Assembly: GCA_963830385.1 (NCBI GenBank)
Contig: CAWHMD010000002.1
Coordinates: 186,001-250,000 of the forward strand
Source of the DNA: Bog-532 sp963830385
GTDB lineage: Bacteria > Actinomycetota > Actinomycetes > Streptosporangiales > Streptosporangiaceae
Length of the DNA stretch: 64,000 nucleotides
Direction: 5' to 3'
In this document: one piece after another, positions 24,977-33,121 of the stretch
Layout of the letters: each line of letters starts with the position of its first letter
Position numbering within the stretch: the first letter of the stretch is position 1
Position numbers and translations under genes: made by a program
The notes under the pieces: model-generated
Told to the model about the DNA's origin: nothing
Seen by the model: only the letters and a program-made list of their open reading frames with translations
Database searches by the model: none

Positions 24977-26113
24977 CTAGTAGGACCGGGGCAGGCCCAG
25001 GCTGTGCTGGGCCACGTAGTTCAGGATCATCTCCCGGTTGACCGGGGCGATACGCAGCAGCCGGGCCAGGCCCCAGTACGGGATCAGCCCGTACTCGGTG
25101 GCCACCCCGTTGCCGCCGTGCGTCTGGATGGCCGCGTCACATGCGGAAAGGGCCGCCTCGGCGGCCGCGTACTTGGCCATGTTCGACGCCTCGCCCGCGG
25201 CCTCGCCGTGGTCGTGCTGCCAGGCGGCCTGCCGGGTCATCAGCGCGGCCAGCTCGGTCTCGATCTTGGCCTTGGCCAGCGGGTGCGAGACGCCCTGGAG
25301 CGCGCCCATCGGCGCGGACCAGATCTGGCGGTCGATCGCGTAGCGGCTGGCCGTGGTGAGCACGTGCCGGGCGACGCCGACGCCGAGCGCGGCGCCGGTG
25401 ATCCGCTCCGGGTTCAGGCCGTGGAACACCTGGCGGAAGCCGTCGCCCTCGGTGCCGACGAGCGCGTCCGGGCCGACCCTCAGCTGGTCAAAAAACAAGG
25501 TGTACTGGCGCTCGGGTAGCAGCAGGTCGACCGGCAGCAACTGCTTGGTGAAACCGGGGGCGTCGGTGGGGACGACGAAGAGGGAGAGCTGTCCCGGGCG
25601 GGTGCGGGCCACGACCAGCACCGCGTCGGCTTCCTCGACCCCGGAGATGTAGTACTTGGTGCCGGAGATCAGCCAGTCGTCGCCGTCGCGGACGGCGGTG
25701 GTGGACAGCTTGTGGGTGTTCGAGCCCGCGTCCGGCTCGGTGATCGCGAACACCACCTTGGAGCTGCCGTCGGCCAGACCGGGCAGGTACCGCTTGCGCT
25801 GCTCGTCGGTGCCGAACGCGGCGATCACCTCGGCCGAGATGGCCGACGAGACCAGCAGCAGGAGCAGCGGCGTGCCCTGGGCGGCGATCTCCTCGCAGAC
25901 GATCTCCAGCTCAACCAGGCCGCCCCCGCCGCCGCCGTACTCCTCGGGGATGTTCACCCCGATGAACCCGGCCTGGCCGAGCGCCTGCCACAGCTCCTGG
26001 CACGGCTCGCGGCGGGCGGCGTGCTCGGCGTAGTAGGCCGGACCGAAGTCCCGGGCGATCTCCGCGACCGCCGTGCGCAGAGCCCGGTGCTCGTCGGTTT
26101 CCGCGAAGTCCAC
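24977..26113 (-). CDS. Acyl-CoA dehydrogenase family protein
   Basis: 378 residues. The FAD/acyl-CoA regions are recognisable: FIGVNIPEEYGGGGGG, VVFAITEPDAGSNTHKL, YYISGVEEADAVLVVARTR, IQTHGGNGVATEYGL. At the C-terminus APVNREMILNY stands where medium-chain enzymes have their catalytic EGT segment, so the active-site base must be elsewhere or the reaction differs; it ends LGLPRSY as in a distinct actinobacterial clade. First gene of the reverse operon. Expected to introduce a double bond into an acyl-CoA made by the adjacent ligase. Confidence 0.88.
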   Translation of the reverse strand: MDFAETDEHRALRTAVAEIARDFGPAYYAEHAARREPCQELWQALGQAGFIGVNIPEEYGGGGGGLVELEIVCEEIAAQGTPLLLLLVSSAISAEVIAAFGTDEQRKRYLPGLADGSSKVVFAITEPDAGSNTHKLSTTAVRDGDDWLISGTKYYISGVEEADAVLVVARTRPGQLSLFVVPTDAPGFTKQLLPVDLLLPERQYTLFFDQLRVGPDALVGTEGDGFRQVFHGLNPERITGAALGVGVARHVLTTASRYAIDRQIWSAPMGALQGVSHPLAKAKIETELAALMTRQAAWQHDHGEAAGEASNMAKYAAAEAALSACDAAIQTHGGNGVATEYGLIPYWGLARLLRIAPVNREMILNYVAQHSLGLPRSY

Positions 26114-26139
26114 GGCCGCTACCTCTCACTCCGTCGTAT

Positions 26140-26159
26140 TAGTGAAGGCCCCTTCACTA
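26140..26159. promoter_or_regulatory. Perfect palindrome, probable TetR operator
   Basis: TAGTGAAGG-cc-CCTTCACTA is a perfect nine-base inverted repeat in the 79-base gap between the divergent acyl-CoA dehydrogenase and TetR genes. Size and place are those of a TetR operator controlling both. Confidence 0.75.
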
Positions 26160-26192
26160 GCGACTCTAACGGCAAGCTGCGAGACTGGCTAG

Positions 26193-26852
26193 ATGGCGCA
26201 GTCAGCAGAGCCGGCCCGGCCGCGGGTCCGGGACCCGGACCGTAAACAGAGGATCCTGACCGCCGCGGCCGCGCTCGGTGCCCGGCGCGGCTTCCACGCG
26301 ATCTCGATGGCCGACATCGGGGCCGAGGCCGGCATCGTCGGTTCCGGCATCTACCGGCACTTCGGCAGCAAGACGGCGATCCTGGTGGCGCTGCTCGACC
26401 AGGTCATGGACCGGATCGCCAACGGGGGCGCGGAGGTCATCGCGGCCGGCGGCAGCGACGACTTCGTGCTGTCGGAACTGGTTCGCGATCACATCGCGAC
26501 GGCCATCGAGGACCGCGAGATCCTGGCCGTCTACCATCGCGAAGTCCACACGCTTCCGGAGGAGGACCGGCGGCGGCTGCGCCGCCGTCAGCGGCACTTC
26601 ATCGAGGACTGGGTGCACCTGCTGGCGCCGCTGCGGACCGACCTGACCGACGGGGAGTTGCGGCTGGCCGTGCACGCGGCCATCGGGGCGATCCAGTCGA
26701 CGCTGTTCTTCCGCAGCGGGCTGCCCCGGGACCAGCTGGCGGCCCGGCTGGAGGAGATGACGCACGGCTGCCTGGGGACCAGGCCGGTGGCGGGAAGTGA
26801 ACCGTCGTTGACTAGGGCCGGAGGGGCCGACGCCGCTGTTCAGGTGAGGTGA
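26193..26852 (+). CDS. TetR-family repressor of the acyl-CoA operon
   Basis: 219 residues. Helix-turn-helix at residues ~17-62: RILTAAAALGARRGFHAISM, ADIGAEAGIVGSGIYRHFGSK. The C-terminal ligand domain is KstR2/FadR-like in its rhythm (ILAVYHREVHTLPEEDRRRL). It is divergent from the dehydrogenase/ligase operon across a perfect palindrome, so it most likely represses both directions and is released by an acyl-CoA. There is little upstream ribosome-binding sequence, so the transcript may be leaderless. Confidence 0.9.
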   Translation: MAQSAEPARPRVRDPDRKQRILTAAAALGARRGFHAISMADIGAEAGIVGSGIYRHFGSKTAILVALLDQVMDRIANGGAEVIAAGGSDDFVLSELVRDHIATAIEDREILAVYHREVHTLPEEDRRRLRRRQRHFIEDWVHLLAPLRTDLTDGELRLAVHAAIGAIQSTLFFRSGLPRDQLAARLEEMTHGCLGTRPVAGSEPSLTRAGGADAAVQVR

Positions 26853-26859
26853 CCGTGGG

Positions 26860-27594
26860 TCACTCCTCGCGGAGGGTGGCGGCGGGGCGGAGGCGGGCCC
26901 AGAGGAGCGGGGCCAGCGCGTCGATAGCGAAGGCACCGGCCAGGACGGTGCCGGCGCCCATGGCGACGCCGCTGATGACGTCGGTGAAGTAGTGGAAGCC
27001 CTGGGCGATCATGGCCACGCCGACCGCGGTGGCCAGCGCGTAGGCGGCCACGATGCTCGGGTACCGGGCCCGATTGGGCCACCGGCTGAGCAGCACGGCG
27101 GCCAGGGTGGCGAGCGTGAACACGGCGGTGGTGTGGCCGCTGGGCATGCTCAGCACGGCCACCGAGACCAGGTGGCCGTCCGGCGCGAACGCCGCACCGC
27201 CGATGGTGCGGCCGATGACCGGCTTGAGGACGTCCTCGGTCAGCACCGCGGACACCGGCGCCGCCAGCAGGGCCAGCACCGCCCCGCGCCACCAGCGGGC
27301 CAGCGCACAGCCCAGCGCGGCCGCGATCGTGACCAGGGTGACCTCGGCCGGGTCACCGAACCAGGTCAGCGCCGTGAGCGGGACCGAGGTGACGCCCACG
27401 CGGGCCTGGACCCAGTGGTCCACGCTGGCGTCCAGCGGGCCGGCCACAGTGTGCCCGGCGTAGTGGACGCCGAGCGCGGTCACCACGGCCACGCAGCCCG
27501 CGATCGCCACGGCCAGCCCGAGACGGGCAGGCGGGGCGATCAGGGCGCGGGGCGGGCGGCTCGCCTGCGGCTGCCGCCATCGCCCCTGCGCCAT
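26860..27594 (-). CDS. PAP2-superfamily membrane phosphatase
   Basis: 244 residues, about six membrane helices. Phosphatase motifs: LKPVIGRTIGG (motif 1, lacking the classical terminal Arg-Pro but as in an undecaprenyl-PP-phosphatase-like subgroup), MPSGHTT (motif 2) and FHYFTDVISG (motif 3, catalytic His). It likely dephosphorylates a lipid phosphate such as undecaprenyl diphosphate or phosphatidic acid on the outer face of the membrane. It converges with the TetR gene. Confidence 0.87.
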   Translation of the reverse strand: MAQGRWRQPQASRPPRALIAPPARLGLAVAIAGCVAVVTALGVHYAGHTVAGPLDASVDHWVQARVGVTSVPLTALTWFGDPAEVTLVTIAAALGCALARWWRGAVLALLAAPVSAVLTEDVLKPVIGRTIGGAAFAPDGHLVSVAVLSMPSGHTTAVFTLATLAAVLLSRWPNRARYPSIVAAYALATAVGVAMIAQGFHYFTDVISGVAMGAGTVLAGAFAIDALAPLLWARLRPAATLREE

Positions 27595-27648
27595 GCGCTC
27601 AGTGTAGGAACCGAGCGTGACCGGCCGGACCAGCTGGCTCCGGGCCGG

Positions 27649-28089
27649 TCAGTGCTCGAGGGCGGCGTCGAGGGTGATGTCGACGCCGGTGAGGGCCTTG
27701 CTGACCGGGCAGCTGGCCTTGGCCCCGTTGGCCGCTTCGGCGAACTGCTCGTCGGTGAGGCCGTCCACCTCACCACGTACGGTGAGCTTGATGCCGGTCA
27801 GCTTGAAGCCGCCGGCCGGGTCGGGGCCCAGCGAGACGTCGGCCTGGACGTCGAGGGCCTGCGGGGTGCCGCCTGCCTGCCCGATCAGCGCGGACAGCTG
27901 CATGGCGTAGCAGGCGGAGTGAGCGGCCGCGATGAGTTCTTCTGGGCTGGTGGCGCCGTTGGCCTGCTCAGCGGCCCGCTTCGGGAACGACATCTCGTAG
28001 GTGCCGAGCTTGGAGCTGGTCAGCTCGACCTGACCCGAGCCCTGCTCGAGGGTGCCAGTCCAGGCGGTGCGGGCGATACGGGTGGGCAT
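27649..28089 (-). CDS. OsmC-type peroxiredoxin
   Basis: 146 residues. The two redox cysteines are in AAHSACYAM and ASCPVSKAL, the OsmC arrangement for organic hydroperoxide reduction, together with the N-terminal Arg (MPTRIARTAWTG). It should use a dithiol donor, possibly lipoyl proteins or mycothiol systems. GGGAGCAACG precedes the start. It is 65 bases downstream of the dioxygenase gene in the same direction and may be cotranscribed. Confidence 0.92.
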   Translation of the reverse strand: MPTRIARTAWTGTLEQGSGQVELTSSKLGTYEMSFPKRAAEQANGATSPEELIAAAHSACYAMQLSALIGQAGGTPQALDVQADVSLGPDPAGGFKLTGIKLTVRGEVDGLTDEQFAEAANGAKASCPVSKALTGVDITLDAALEH

Positions 28090-28154
28090 CGTTGCTCCCT
28101 GCAGTTGGGATCTTCGGTCACTGCGGACTCTATTACCCCAGCACCAGGAGGCAA

Positions 28155-29078
28155 TCAGGCAGAGCTATGGGCACCGGTCATCAGCGCGGCCAGGTCCTCC
28201 GGGGCCAGGAACGACGGCGGGGGTGGCGGCCCCCAGCTGAACAGGCCGCGGGCGCCCTCCAGCACCTCGGGCTTCCACAGCTGGTCGTCGATGATGCAGT
28301 CCATGTCGGAGTAGTACTCGGAGAAGTTGCCGGCCGGGTCCTTCAGGTACCAGAAGAAGTTCGACCCGGCGTGGTGGCGGCCCATGCCCCAGATGTGCCG
28401 CTCCGGGTGGCCGTCGAGCATCCCGGCCGCGCCCCGGCCGACCTCGTCGACGTCGTCGACCTGCCAGGACGTGTGGTGCAGGAAGCTGACCGGGGCGTTC
28501 AGGGCGAGCAGGTTGTGGTGATCGGTCGAGCAACGCAGGAACGCGCCTGCCCCCTTGATGTAGTCGCTGGCCTTGAAGCCCAGCCCGTCGGTGAAGAACG
28601 CGGTGGTGGCCTCCAGGTCGGTGGTGCCGACGACCGCGTGGCCGAGCTTTCGGGGGCGCACCGGGCCGTCGCGGAGGATGCCGGGGGCGCGGTTGTCGTG
28701 GCGCTCGGTCCGGCCGGGGCCGTTGTAGGGGGTGGCGGGCACCGTCGGCTGGGTGAGCCGGCCGGCCACTTCCAGCGTGGTGTGGACGCCGGTGGCCTTC
28801 TCGACCGCGCTCAGGGTGGTCGCGGTGCGGTCGGCGGCCACCCCCAGGCGGGCCAGGCCGGCCGCCACCCGGGCCAGGTCGTCCGGGTCGTCGACGCCGA
28901 TGTGCAACTCGACCAGGCGGCGGGCCGGCGCCGGTACGACCCGGAGCTGGCGGCCGCCGTCGGCGGTGGTGAACCAGCCGTCGCCGACGGGTTGCAGGCC
29001 GAACTCGGTGTAGTAGCCGACGGTCTCGGCGACGTTCGGTACGCCCATGGTGACCGAGGTCAGGCGGTGCAGGCTCAT
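28155..29078 (-). CDS. Two-domain type I extradiol dioxygenase (BphC/HsaC-like)
   Basis: 307 residues, two VOC modules. The N-terminal module (~1-130) is structural. In the C-terminal module the three Fe(II) ligands are His in KLGHAVVGT, His in FLHHTSWQVDD and Glu in GNFSEYYSDMD, with HHNLLALN and HIWGMGRHHAGSN as second-shell residues. Such enzymes open catechol rings next to the hydroxyls. Third gene of an operon with a flavin monooxygenase and its reductase, so the pair probably makes the catechol it cleaves. The substrate may relate to the divergent kynureninase. Confidence 0.88.
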   Translation of the reverse strand: MSLHRLTSVTMGVPNVAETVGYYTEFGLQPVGDGWFTTADGGRQLRVVPAPARRLVELHIGVDDPDDLARVAAGLARLGVAADRTATTLSAVEKATGVHTTLEVAGRLTQPTVPATPYNGPGRTERHDNRAPGILRDGPVRPRKLGHAVVGTTDLEATTAFFTDGLGFKASDYIKGAGAFLRCSTDHHNLLALNAPVSFLHHTSWQVDDVDEVGRGAAGMLDGHPERHIWGMGRHHAGSNFFWYLKDPAGNFSEYYSDMDCIIDDQLWKPEVLEGARGLFSWGPPPPPSFLAPEDLAALMTGAHSSA

Positions 29079-29104
29079 CGTTGATCCCTTCGCGTAGACG
29101 GGCC

Positions 29105-30313
29105 TCAGACCAGCGGCGTGATCTTGTCTTCGACGCCCAGCAGGGCCTTGCCGTAGATCTCGTAGCCGACCATCGGCGACACGATCGCGTGCCGGGCCGC
29201 GGTGGCCGAGTCGCGCCAGATCCGCTGCAGCGGGTTCACGTCGGCGAAGCTGCCCGCGCCGTGGGCCGACAGCAGGATGTCGATGGCCCGGGTGATCTTC
29301 TCGGCCACGTAGCCGGTGTCGGCCCGGACCCGGGCGCGGCCGAGGTAGTCCAGGTACTCGCCGCTGACCGCGGCCTGGTCGATGTCGTCGGCCGCCCGGT
29401 AGGCGTGCAGGTGGGCGGTGTCGATCAGCATCGCCGCCTCGGCGATCTGCAGCTGGAACGCCACCGAGTCGGCCTGCGCCTCGAAGAACGTGTAGGAGAC
29501 CGGCTTCTTGGGCGCCTTGCTGCGCACCAGGTCGAGCGCGGCCCGGCCCATGCCCAGCTGCGGGCCGATCAGCACCAGGGCGAGGATCGGGACCAGGGCC
29601 GAGCGGTAGAACGTCTCGTCGGTGTACTCGGTGCCGTAGTGACCCTCGATCGCGGGCGGCACCGACATCACCCGGTGGGCGGGCACGAACACGTCGTCGG
29701 CGACCAGGCAGTTGCTGCCGGAGGACCGCATGCCGGCCACGAACCAGGTGTCCTCGACCACCATGTCGGCCGCCGGGATCAGGGCCACGCCCTGGTCCTT
29801 GATCTCGCCGGACTCGTCGGTGATGGGGATGCCGAGCACCGCCCAGGAGGCGTGCCAGGAGCCGGAGTTGTAGTACCAGCGGCCGGTGATCCGCCAGCCA
29901 CCGTCGACCTTGACCGCCTGGGCGGTCGGCGCCAGCACGCCGGAGACCAGCGCGTCCGGGTCGTCGTTGAACACATCGTCCTGGGCCTGCTCGGGAAACA
30001 GCCCGGTGATCCAGGAGCAGACGTTGAGCAGCGTCACCACCCAGGATGTACCGCCGTCGGCCTCGCCCACCTTGGCGGACACGTCGAGCATGGTCCGCAT
30101 CGAGGTCTCGTAGCCGCCGTAGCGGCGGGGGGTGGCGACCTTGAACGCGCCCGCTTCGCGCAGGGCATCGATGCTCTCCTGGGGGACGCGGCGGTCGGCT
30201 TCACCCTGGGCGGCGTTCTTGGCCAGCAGGTCATGCAGCCCGGCGATGCGGTCGAGCAGTCCCTCGGCAGCCCGGTTACCGGCCTGGTTGCCGGAGGGTG
30301 CGGTGATGGTCAT
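29105..30313 (-). CDS. Flavin-dependent monooxygenase, oxygenase component (HsaA-like)
   Basis: 402 residues with an acyl-CoA-dehydrogenase fold of the class D monooxygenase type: RVPQESIDALREAGAFKVAT, PRRYGGYE, GWRITGRWYYNSGSWHASWA, SSGSNCLVADDVFVPAHR, and HGAGSFADVNPLQRIWRDS with AARHAIVSPMVGYEIYG at the end. These enzymes receive reduced flavin from a partner and hydroxylate phenols. The reductase gene lies 19 bases upstream and the extradiol dioxygenase 26 bases downstream, forming a hydroxylate-then-cleave set like steroid hsaA/B/C. Confidence 0.87.
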   Translation of the reverse strand: MTITAPSGNQAGNRAAEGLLDRIAGLHDLLAKNAAQGEADRRVPQESIDALREAGAFKVATPRRYGGYETSMRTMLDVSAKVGEADGGTSWVVTLLNVCSWITGLFPEQAQDDVFNDDPDALVSGVLAPTAQAVKVDGGWRITGRWYYNSGSWHASWAVLGIPITDESGEIKDQGVALIPAADMVVEDTWFVAGMRSSGSNCLVADDVFVPAHRVMSVPPAIEGHYGTEYTDETFYRSALVPILALVLIGPQLGMGRAALDLVRSKAPKKPVSYTFFEAQADSVAFQLQIAEAAMLIDTAHLHAYRAADDIDQAAVSGEYLDYLGRARVRADTGYVAEKITRAIDILLSAHGAGSFADVNPLQRIWRDSATAARHAIVSPMVGYEIYGKALLGVEDKITPLV

Positions 30314-30332
30314 GGGTTCTCCTCAGGCGGGC

Positions 30333-30857
30333 TCAGCGCGCGAACGCGGCGATCTGTTCGGTGATCGGCCGTGGGGACCGCACCGCGAAACGGGAATGGG
30401 TGCCGTAGGTCTGGTCGGCGTAGACCAGCGGCGCCGTGTCGTCACGGCGGCTGGCCTGGCTGACCAGGCCGAACAGCAGGCGATGATCACCTGCTTCGAC
30501 GTCTTTGTACAGCTCGCAGACGGCCCAGCCGGACGCCGCCGCCAGCCGGGGCAGCCCGTGATCCTCGCGCCAGGACACCGAGCCGAACCGGTCCACCCCG
30601 CGCCGGGCGAACAGCACGGCCACGTCCTCCTGGCCGTGGGCGAGGATGTTGATGCCGAACCGGCCGGTGCGCTGAATCTCGCCGAGCAGGCTGGACTCGT
30701 TGGCGAAGGCCACGCTGATCAGCGGCGGGTGCAGCGACAGGGAGGCGAGCGCGCTGACTGTGGACCCGGCCGGGCCGTGCTGGCCGGCCGTGGTCACCAC
30801 GGTGACCGGGGCGCACACCCCGGCCATCAGCGACCGGAACTCATCGTCGGTGACCAC
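30333..30857 (-). CDS. Flavin reductase (HsaB/HpaC-like)
   Basis: 174 residues from GTG 30857, which has GGAAGGA nine bases upstream; ATG 30902 would add 15 residues lying within the promoter zone. The split-barrel FMN-binding pattern is clear: GVCAPVTVVTTAG, STVSALASLSLHPPLISVAF, RFGINILAHGQEDVA, CELYKDVEAGDHRLLFGLV. It should reduce FMN/FAD with NAD(P)H to feed the oxygenase. First gene of the reverse operon, divergent from the GntR-type regulator. Confidence 0.88.
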   Translation of the reverse strand: MVTDDEFRSLMAGVCAPVTVVTTAGQHGPAGSTVSALASLSLHPPLISVAFANESSLLGEIQRTGRFGINILAHGQEDVAVLFARRGVDRFGSVSWREDHGLPRLAAASGWAVCELYKDVEAGDHRLLFGLVSQASRRDDTAPLVYADQTYGTHSRFAVRSPRPITEQIAAFAR

Positions 30858-30900
30858 AGCGTCGTGTCCTTCCGCCCGGGGCACATCATGACAGCGAAAC

Positions 30901-30913
30901 AATCATGATGAAT
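30901..30913. promoter_or_regulatory. GntR-type operator, left half of a 13-base inverted repeat
   Basis: AATCATGATGAAT is repeated exactly in inverted form at 30959-30971. It contains the palindrome ATCATGAT and lies in the control region of the flavin reductase gene, on the reductase side of the divergent gap. Best reading: one of two binding sites of the adjacent FCD-type regulator. Confidence 0.65.
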
Positions 30914-30958
30914 ATGATGCTCGGTGCGCTCTGAGGCCTTGTCAAGACAATCCAATAC

Positions 30959-30971
30959 ATTCATCATGATT
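30959..30971. promoter_or_regulatory. GntR-type operator, right half of a 13-base inverted repeat
   Basis: ATTCATCATGATT is the exact reverse complement of the 30901-30913 site, 45 bases away. It also carries ATCATGAT and lies 21 bases before the regulator start, fitting autoregulation and possible looping between sites. Confidence 0.65.
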
Positions 30972-30992
30972 AATAAGTCCCGAGGAGGCGTG

Positions 30993-31916
30993 ATGGCCCA
31001 GCGACCGCCCGGTCCCCGCGATCGGCGTCTGGCGGTGCCCGAGGCGCCGGAGGCGGACGAGGTACCTGGGGCTAGTGGGGCTAGCGTGGCGCGCAAGGTT
31101 GATGGGGCGCACGGAGCTGACGGGACTGGCAGGGCTGGCGGGGCTGGCGGGGTGGCGGTGGACGAGCCGGCCTGGCGGCGCGGGGACTGGGAACGGGCGG
31201 CGGCGCGGGCCGACGGCGGGACCCGGCAGACCCGCACCGAGCTGGCGGCGGCCCGGCTGGGCGCGATCGCGGCGGCGGCGATGCCCGGTGACCGGCTCGG
31301 TTCCAAGGAGGAGCTGCGCGGGCAGTGCGGCGTCTCGGTGGGCACGTTCAACGAGGCGATCCGGCTGCTGCAGGCGCGCAAGCTGGTCACGATCCGGCCC
31401 GGGCCGGGCGGCGGGCTGTTCGCGGCCGAGCCGTCGCCGATGGTCCGGCTGGGCAACTCGGTGCTGGCGCTGGACGCCGAGGAGACGTCGGTGGCCGACG
31501 CGGTGCGCATCCGGGAGGCGCTGGAGCCGCTGATCATCGAGGACGCGCTGTGGCACGCCTCCCCGGCCGACCTGGCCGAGCTGCGGGCGCAGGTGCGGCG
31601 GATGCGGGCGGCGGCCGACGAGCTGGATCCGGTCGCCTTCATCCGGGCCAACTGGGGGCTGCACGCGCGGATCGCCGCGCTCAGCCCGAACGTCATGCTG
31701 CGCTCGCTCTACACCAGCCTGCTGGACCTGATCGAGTCCCACACGCTGTCGGTGCTGCCGGTCAGTGAGCAGCCGCTGCTGGAGTACGTGGCCCAGCGCT
31801 ACCAGTTGCACGCCGACCTGGTCGAGGCGATCGCCAGCCGGGACAGCGCCCAGGCGCTGGACCTGATCGCCGAGCACGGGAGGGCGGGCACCGTGCCGGT
31901 AGCGTCGGGGGCATGA
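30993..31916 (+). CDS. GntR/FadR-type (FCD) transcriptional regulator
   Basis: 307 residues from ATG 30993, which has GAGGAGG upstream; the frame opens 69 bases earlier. A low-complexity Gly/Ala/Asp linker fills the first ~75 residues, unusual for the family. The winged helix follows (GDRLGSKEELRGQCGVSVGT; FNEAIRLLQARKLVTIRPG), then the all-helical FCD ligand domain (IREALEPLIIEDALWHA; NWGLHARIAALSPN; LHADLVEAIASRD) with His residues that may bind a metal and an organic acid. It overlaps kynureninase by ATGA and faces the dioxygenase operon, so its inducer may be a kynurenine or anthranilate-type acid (inference). Confidence 0.88.
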   Translation: MAQRPPGPRDRRLAVPEAPEADEVPGASGASVARKVDGAHGADGTGRAGGAGGVAVDEPAWRRGDWERAAARADGGTRQTRTELAAARLGAIAAAAMPGDRLGSKEELRGQCGVSVGTFNEAIRLLQARKLVTIRPGPGGGLFAAEPSPMVRLGNSVLALDAEETSVADAVRIREALEPLIIEDALWHASPADLAELRAQVRRMRAAADELDPVAFIRANWGLHARIAALSPNVMLRSLYTSLLDLIESHTLSVLPVSEQPLLEYVAQRYQLHADLVEAIASRDSAQALDLIAEHGRAGTVPVASGA

Positions 31917-33109
31917 ACCCCGCCGAGCTGGACGCCGCCGACCCGCTGGCCCCGCTACGGAGCCGGTTCGTCCTGCCGGACGGGGTCATTTACCTGGACG
32001 GCAATTCACTGGGCGCGTTGCCCGTGCCGGTCGCCGGGCGGCTGGCCGATGTGGTGGGACGCCAGTGGGGAGAGGACCTGGTCCGGGCCTGGAACGACGA
32101 CGGCTGGTGGCAGGCACCGGAACGGATCGGGGACCGGATCGGGGCGCTGATCGGCGCCGCGCCGGGCCAGACCGTGGCCGGGGACTCCACCTCGGTGCAG
32201 CTGTTCAACACGCTGACGGCGGCGGCCCGGATGCGGGACGGCGCGATCGTCACCGACGCCGGCCAGTTCCCGACCGACGGCTACGTGGCCGACTCGGTCG
32301 GCCGGCTGATGAACCGCGAGGTGGTACGGACCCCGGACCCGTACGAGGCGCTCAGCGGCGGCGACGTCGCGGTGCTGGCCTGGTCTACTGTCGACTTCCG
32401 GACCGGCCGGCTCTGGGACATGGCCGGGCTGACGGCGGCGGCCCACGAGGCCGGCGCGGTGGTGCTGTGGGACCTGTGCCACGCGGTTGGCGCGTTGCCA
32501 ATGCAGGTTGACGCGGACGGCGTGGACCTGGCGGTGGGGTGTACGTACAAGTACCTGTCCGGCGGGCCGGGGTCTCCCGCGTTCGTTTACGTGGCCCGGC
32601 GGCACCAGGCCAGGCTGGATCTGCCCCTCAACGGCTGGCACGGGCATGCGCGGCCGTTCGCGATGGAGGCCGGCTATCACCCGGCCGGCGGGATCGGGCG
32701 GGCCAGGATCGGGACGCCGCCGATGCTGTCGCTGCTGGCGCTGGACGCGGCGCTGGACGTGTTCGACGGCGTGGACCTGGATCTGGTTCGGGCCAAGAGC
32801 TTGCGGCTGGCTGAGTTCTTCATCGCCGGCGCGGACGAGGCGGGTTTTGAGGTGATTACGCCACGGGACCCCGAGGCGCGCGGCAGCCACGTGTCGCTGC
32901 GGCACCCGGACGCGCTGCCGGTGATGGCGGCGCTGATCGAGGCGGGCGTGATCGGCGACGTCCGGCCGCCGGACGTGCTCCGGTTCGGGTTCAACGCGCT
33001 GTACAACTCGTTCGGCGATCTGGCAGCCGCGCTGGGCATCTTGCGCGACGTGGCGGCCTCGGGCCGGTATCGGGAGCCGCGGTTCCAGGTCCGTCAGGCC
33101 GTCACGTAG
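31913..33109 (+). CDS. kynU: Kynureninase
   Basis: 398 residues. PLP-dependent fold type I enzyme with kynureninase landmarks: VIYLDGNSLGALP at the N-terminus, AGDSTSVQLFNTL, VVLWDLCHAVGALP with the PLP-binding Asp, and the Schiff-base lysine in GCTYKYLSGGPGSPAFVYV, then GWHGHARPFAME. It cleaves (3-hydroxy)kynurenine to (3-hydroxy)anthranilate and alanine. Tryptophan dioxygenase and formamidase are not in the window. Translational coupling to the FCD regulator ties its expression to that circuit. Confidence 0.93.
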   Translation: MNPAELDAADPLAPLRSRFVLPDGVIYLDGNSLGALPVPVAGRLADVVGRQWGEDLVRAWNDDGWWQAPERIGDRIGALIGAAPGQTVAGDSTSVQLFNTLTAAARMRDGAIVTDAGQFPTDGYVADSVGRLMNREVVRTPDPYEALSGGDVAVLAWSTVDFRTGRLWDMAGLTAAAHEAGAVVLWDLCHAVGALPMQVDADGVDLAVGCTYKYLSGGPGSPAFVYVARRHQARLDLPLNGWHGHARPFAMEAGYHPAGGIGRARIGTPPMLSLLALDAALDVFDGVDLDLVRAKSLRLAEFFIAGADEAGFEVITPRDPEARGSHVSLRHPDALPVMAALIEAGVIGDVRPPDVLRFGFNALYNSFGDLAAALGILRDVAASGRYREPRFQVRQAVT

Positions 33110-33121
33110 CGCGCTGGCTGG

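Noticed and set aside
26860..27594. PAP2 protein as inactive because the classical Arg-Pro of motif 1 is missing
   Set aside because: A GRTxGG form of motif 1 is known to me from related membrane phosphatases, and motifs 2 and 3 are intact.
28155..30857. Assigning the operon to steroid (hsaABC) degradation
   Set aside because: No hsaD, kst or other steroid genes in the window; the FCD regulator and kynureninase point elsewhere, so only family-level names were given.
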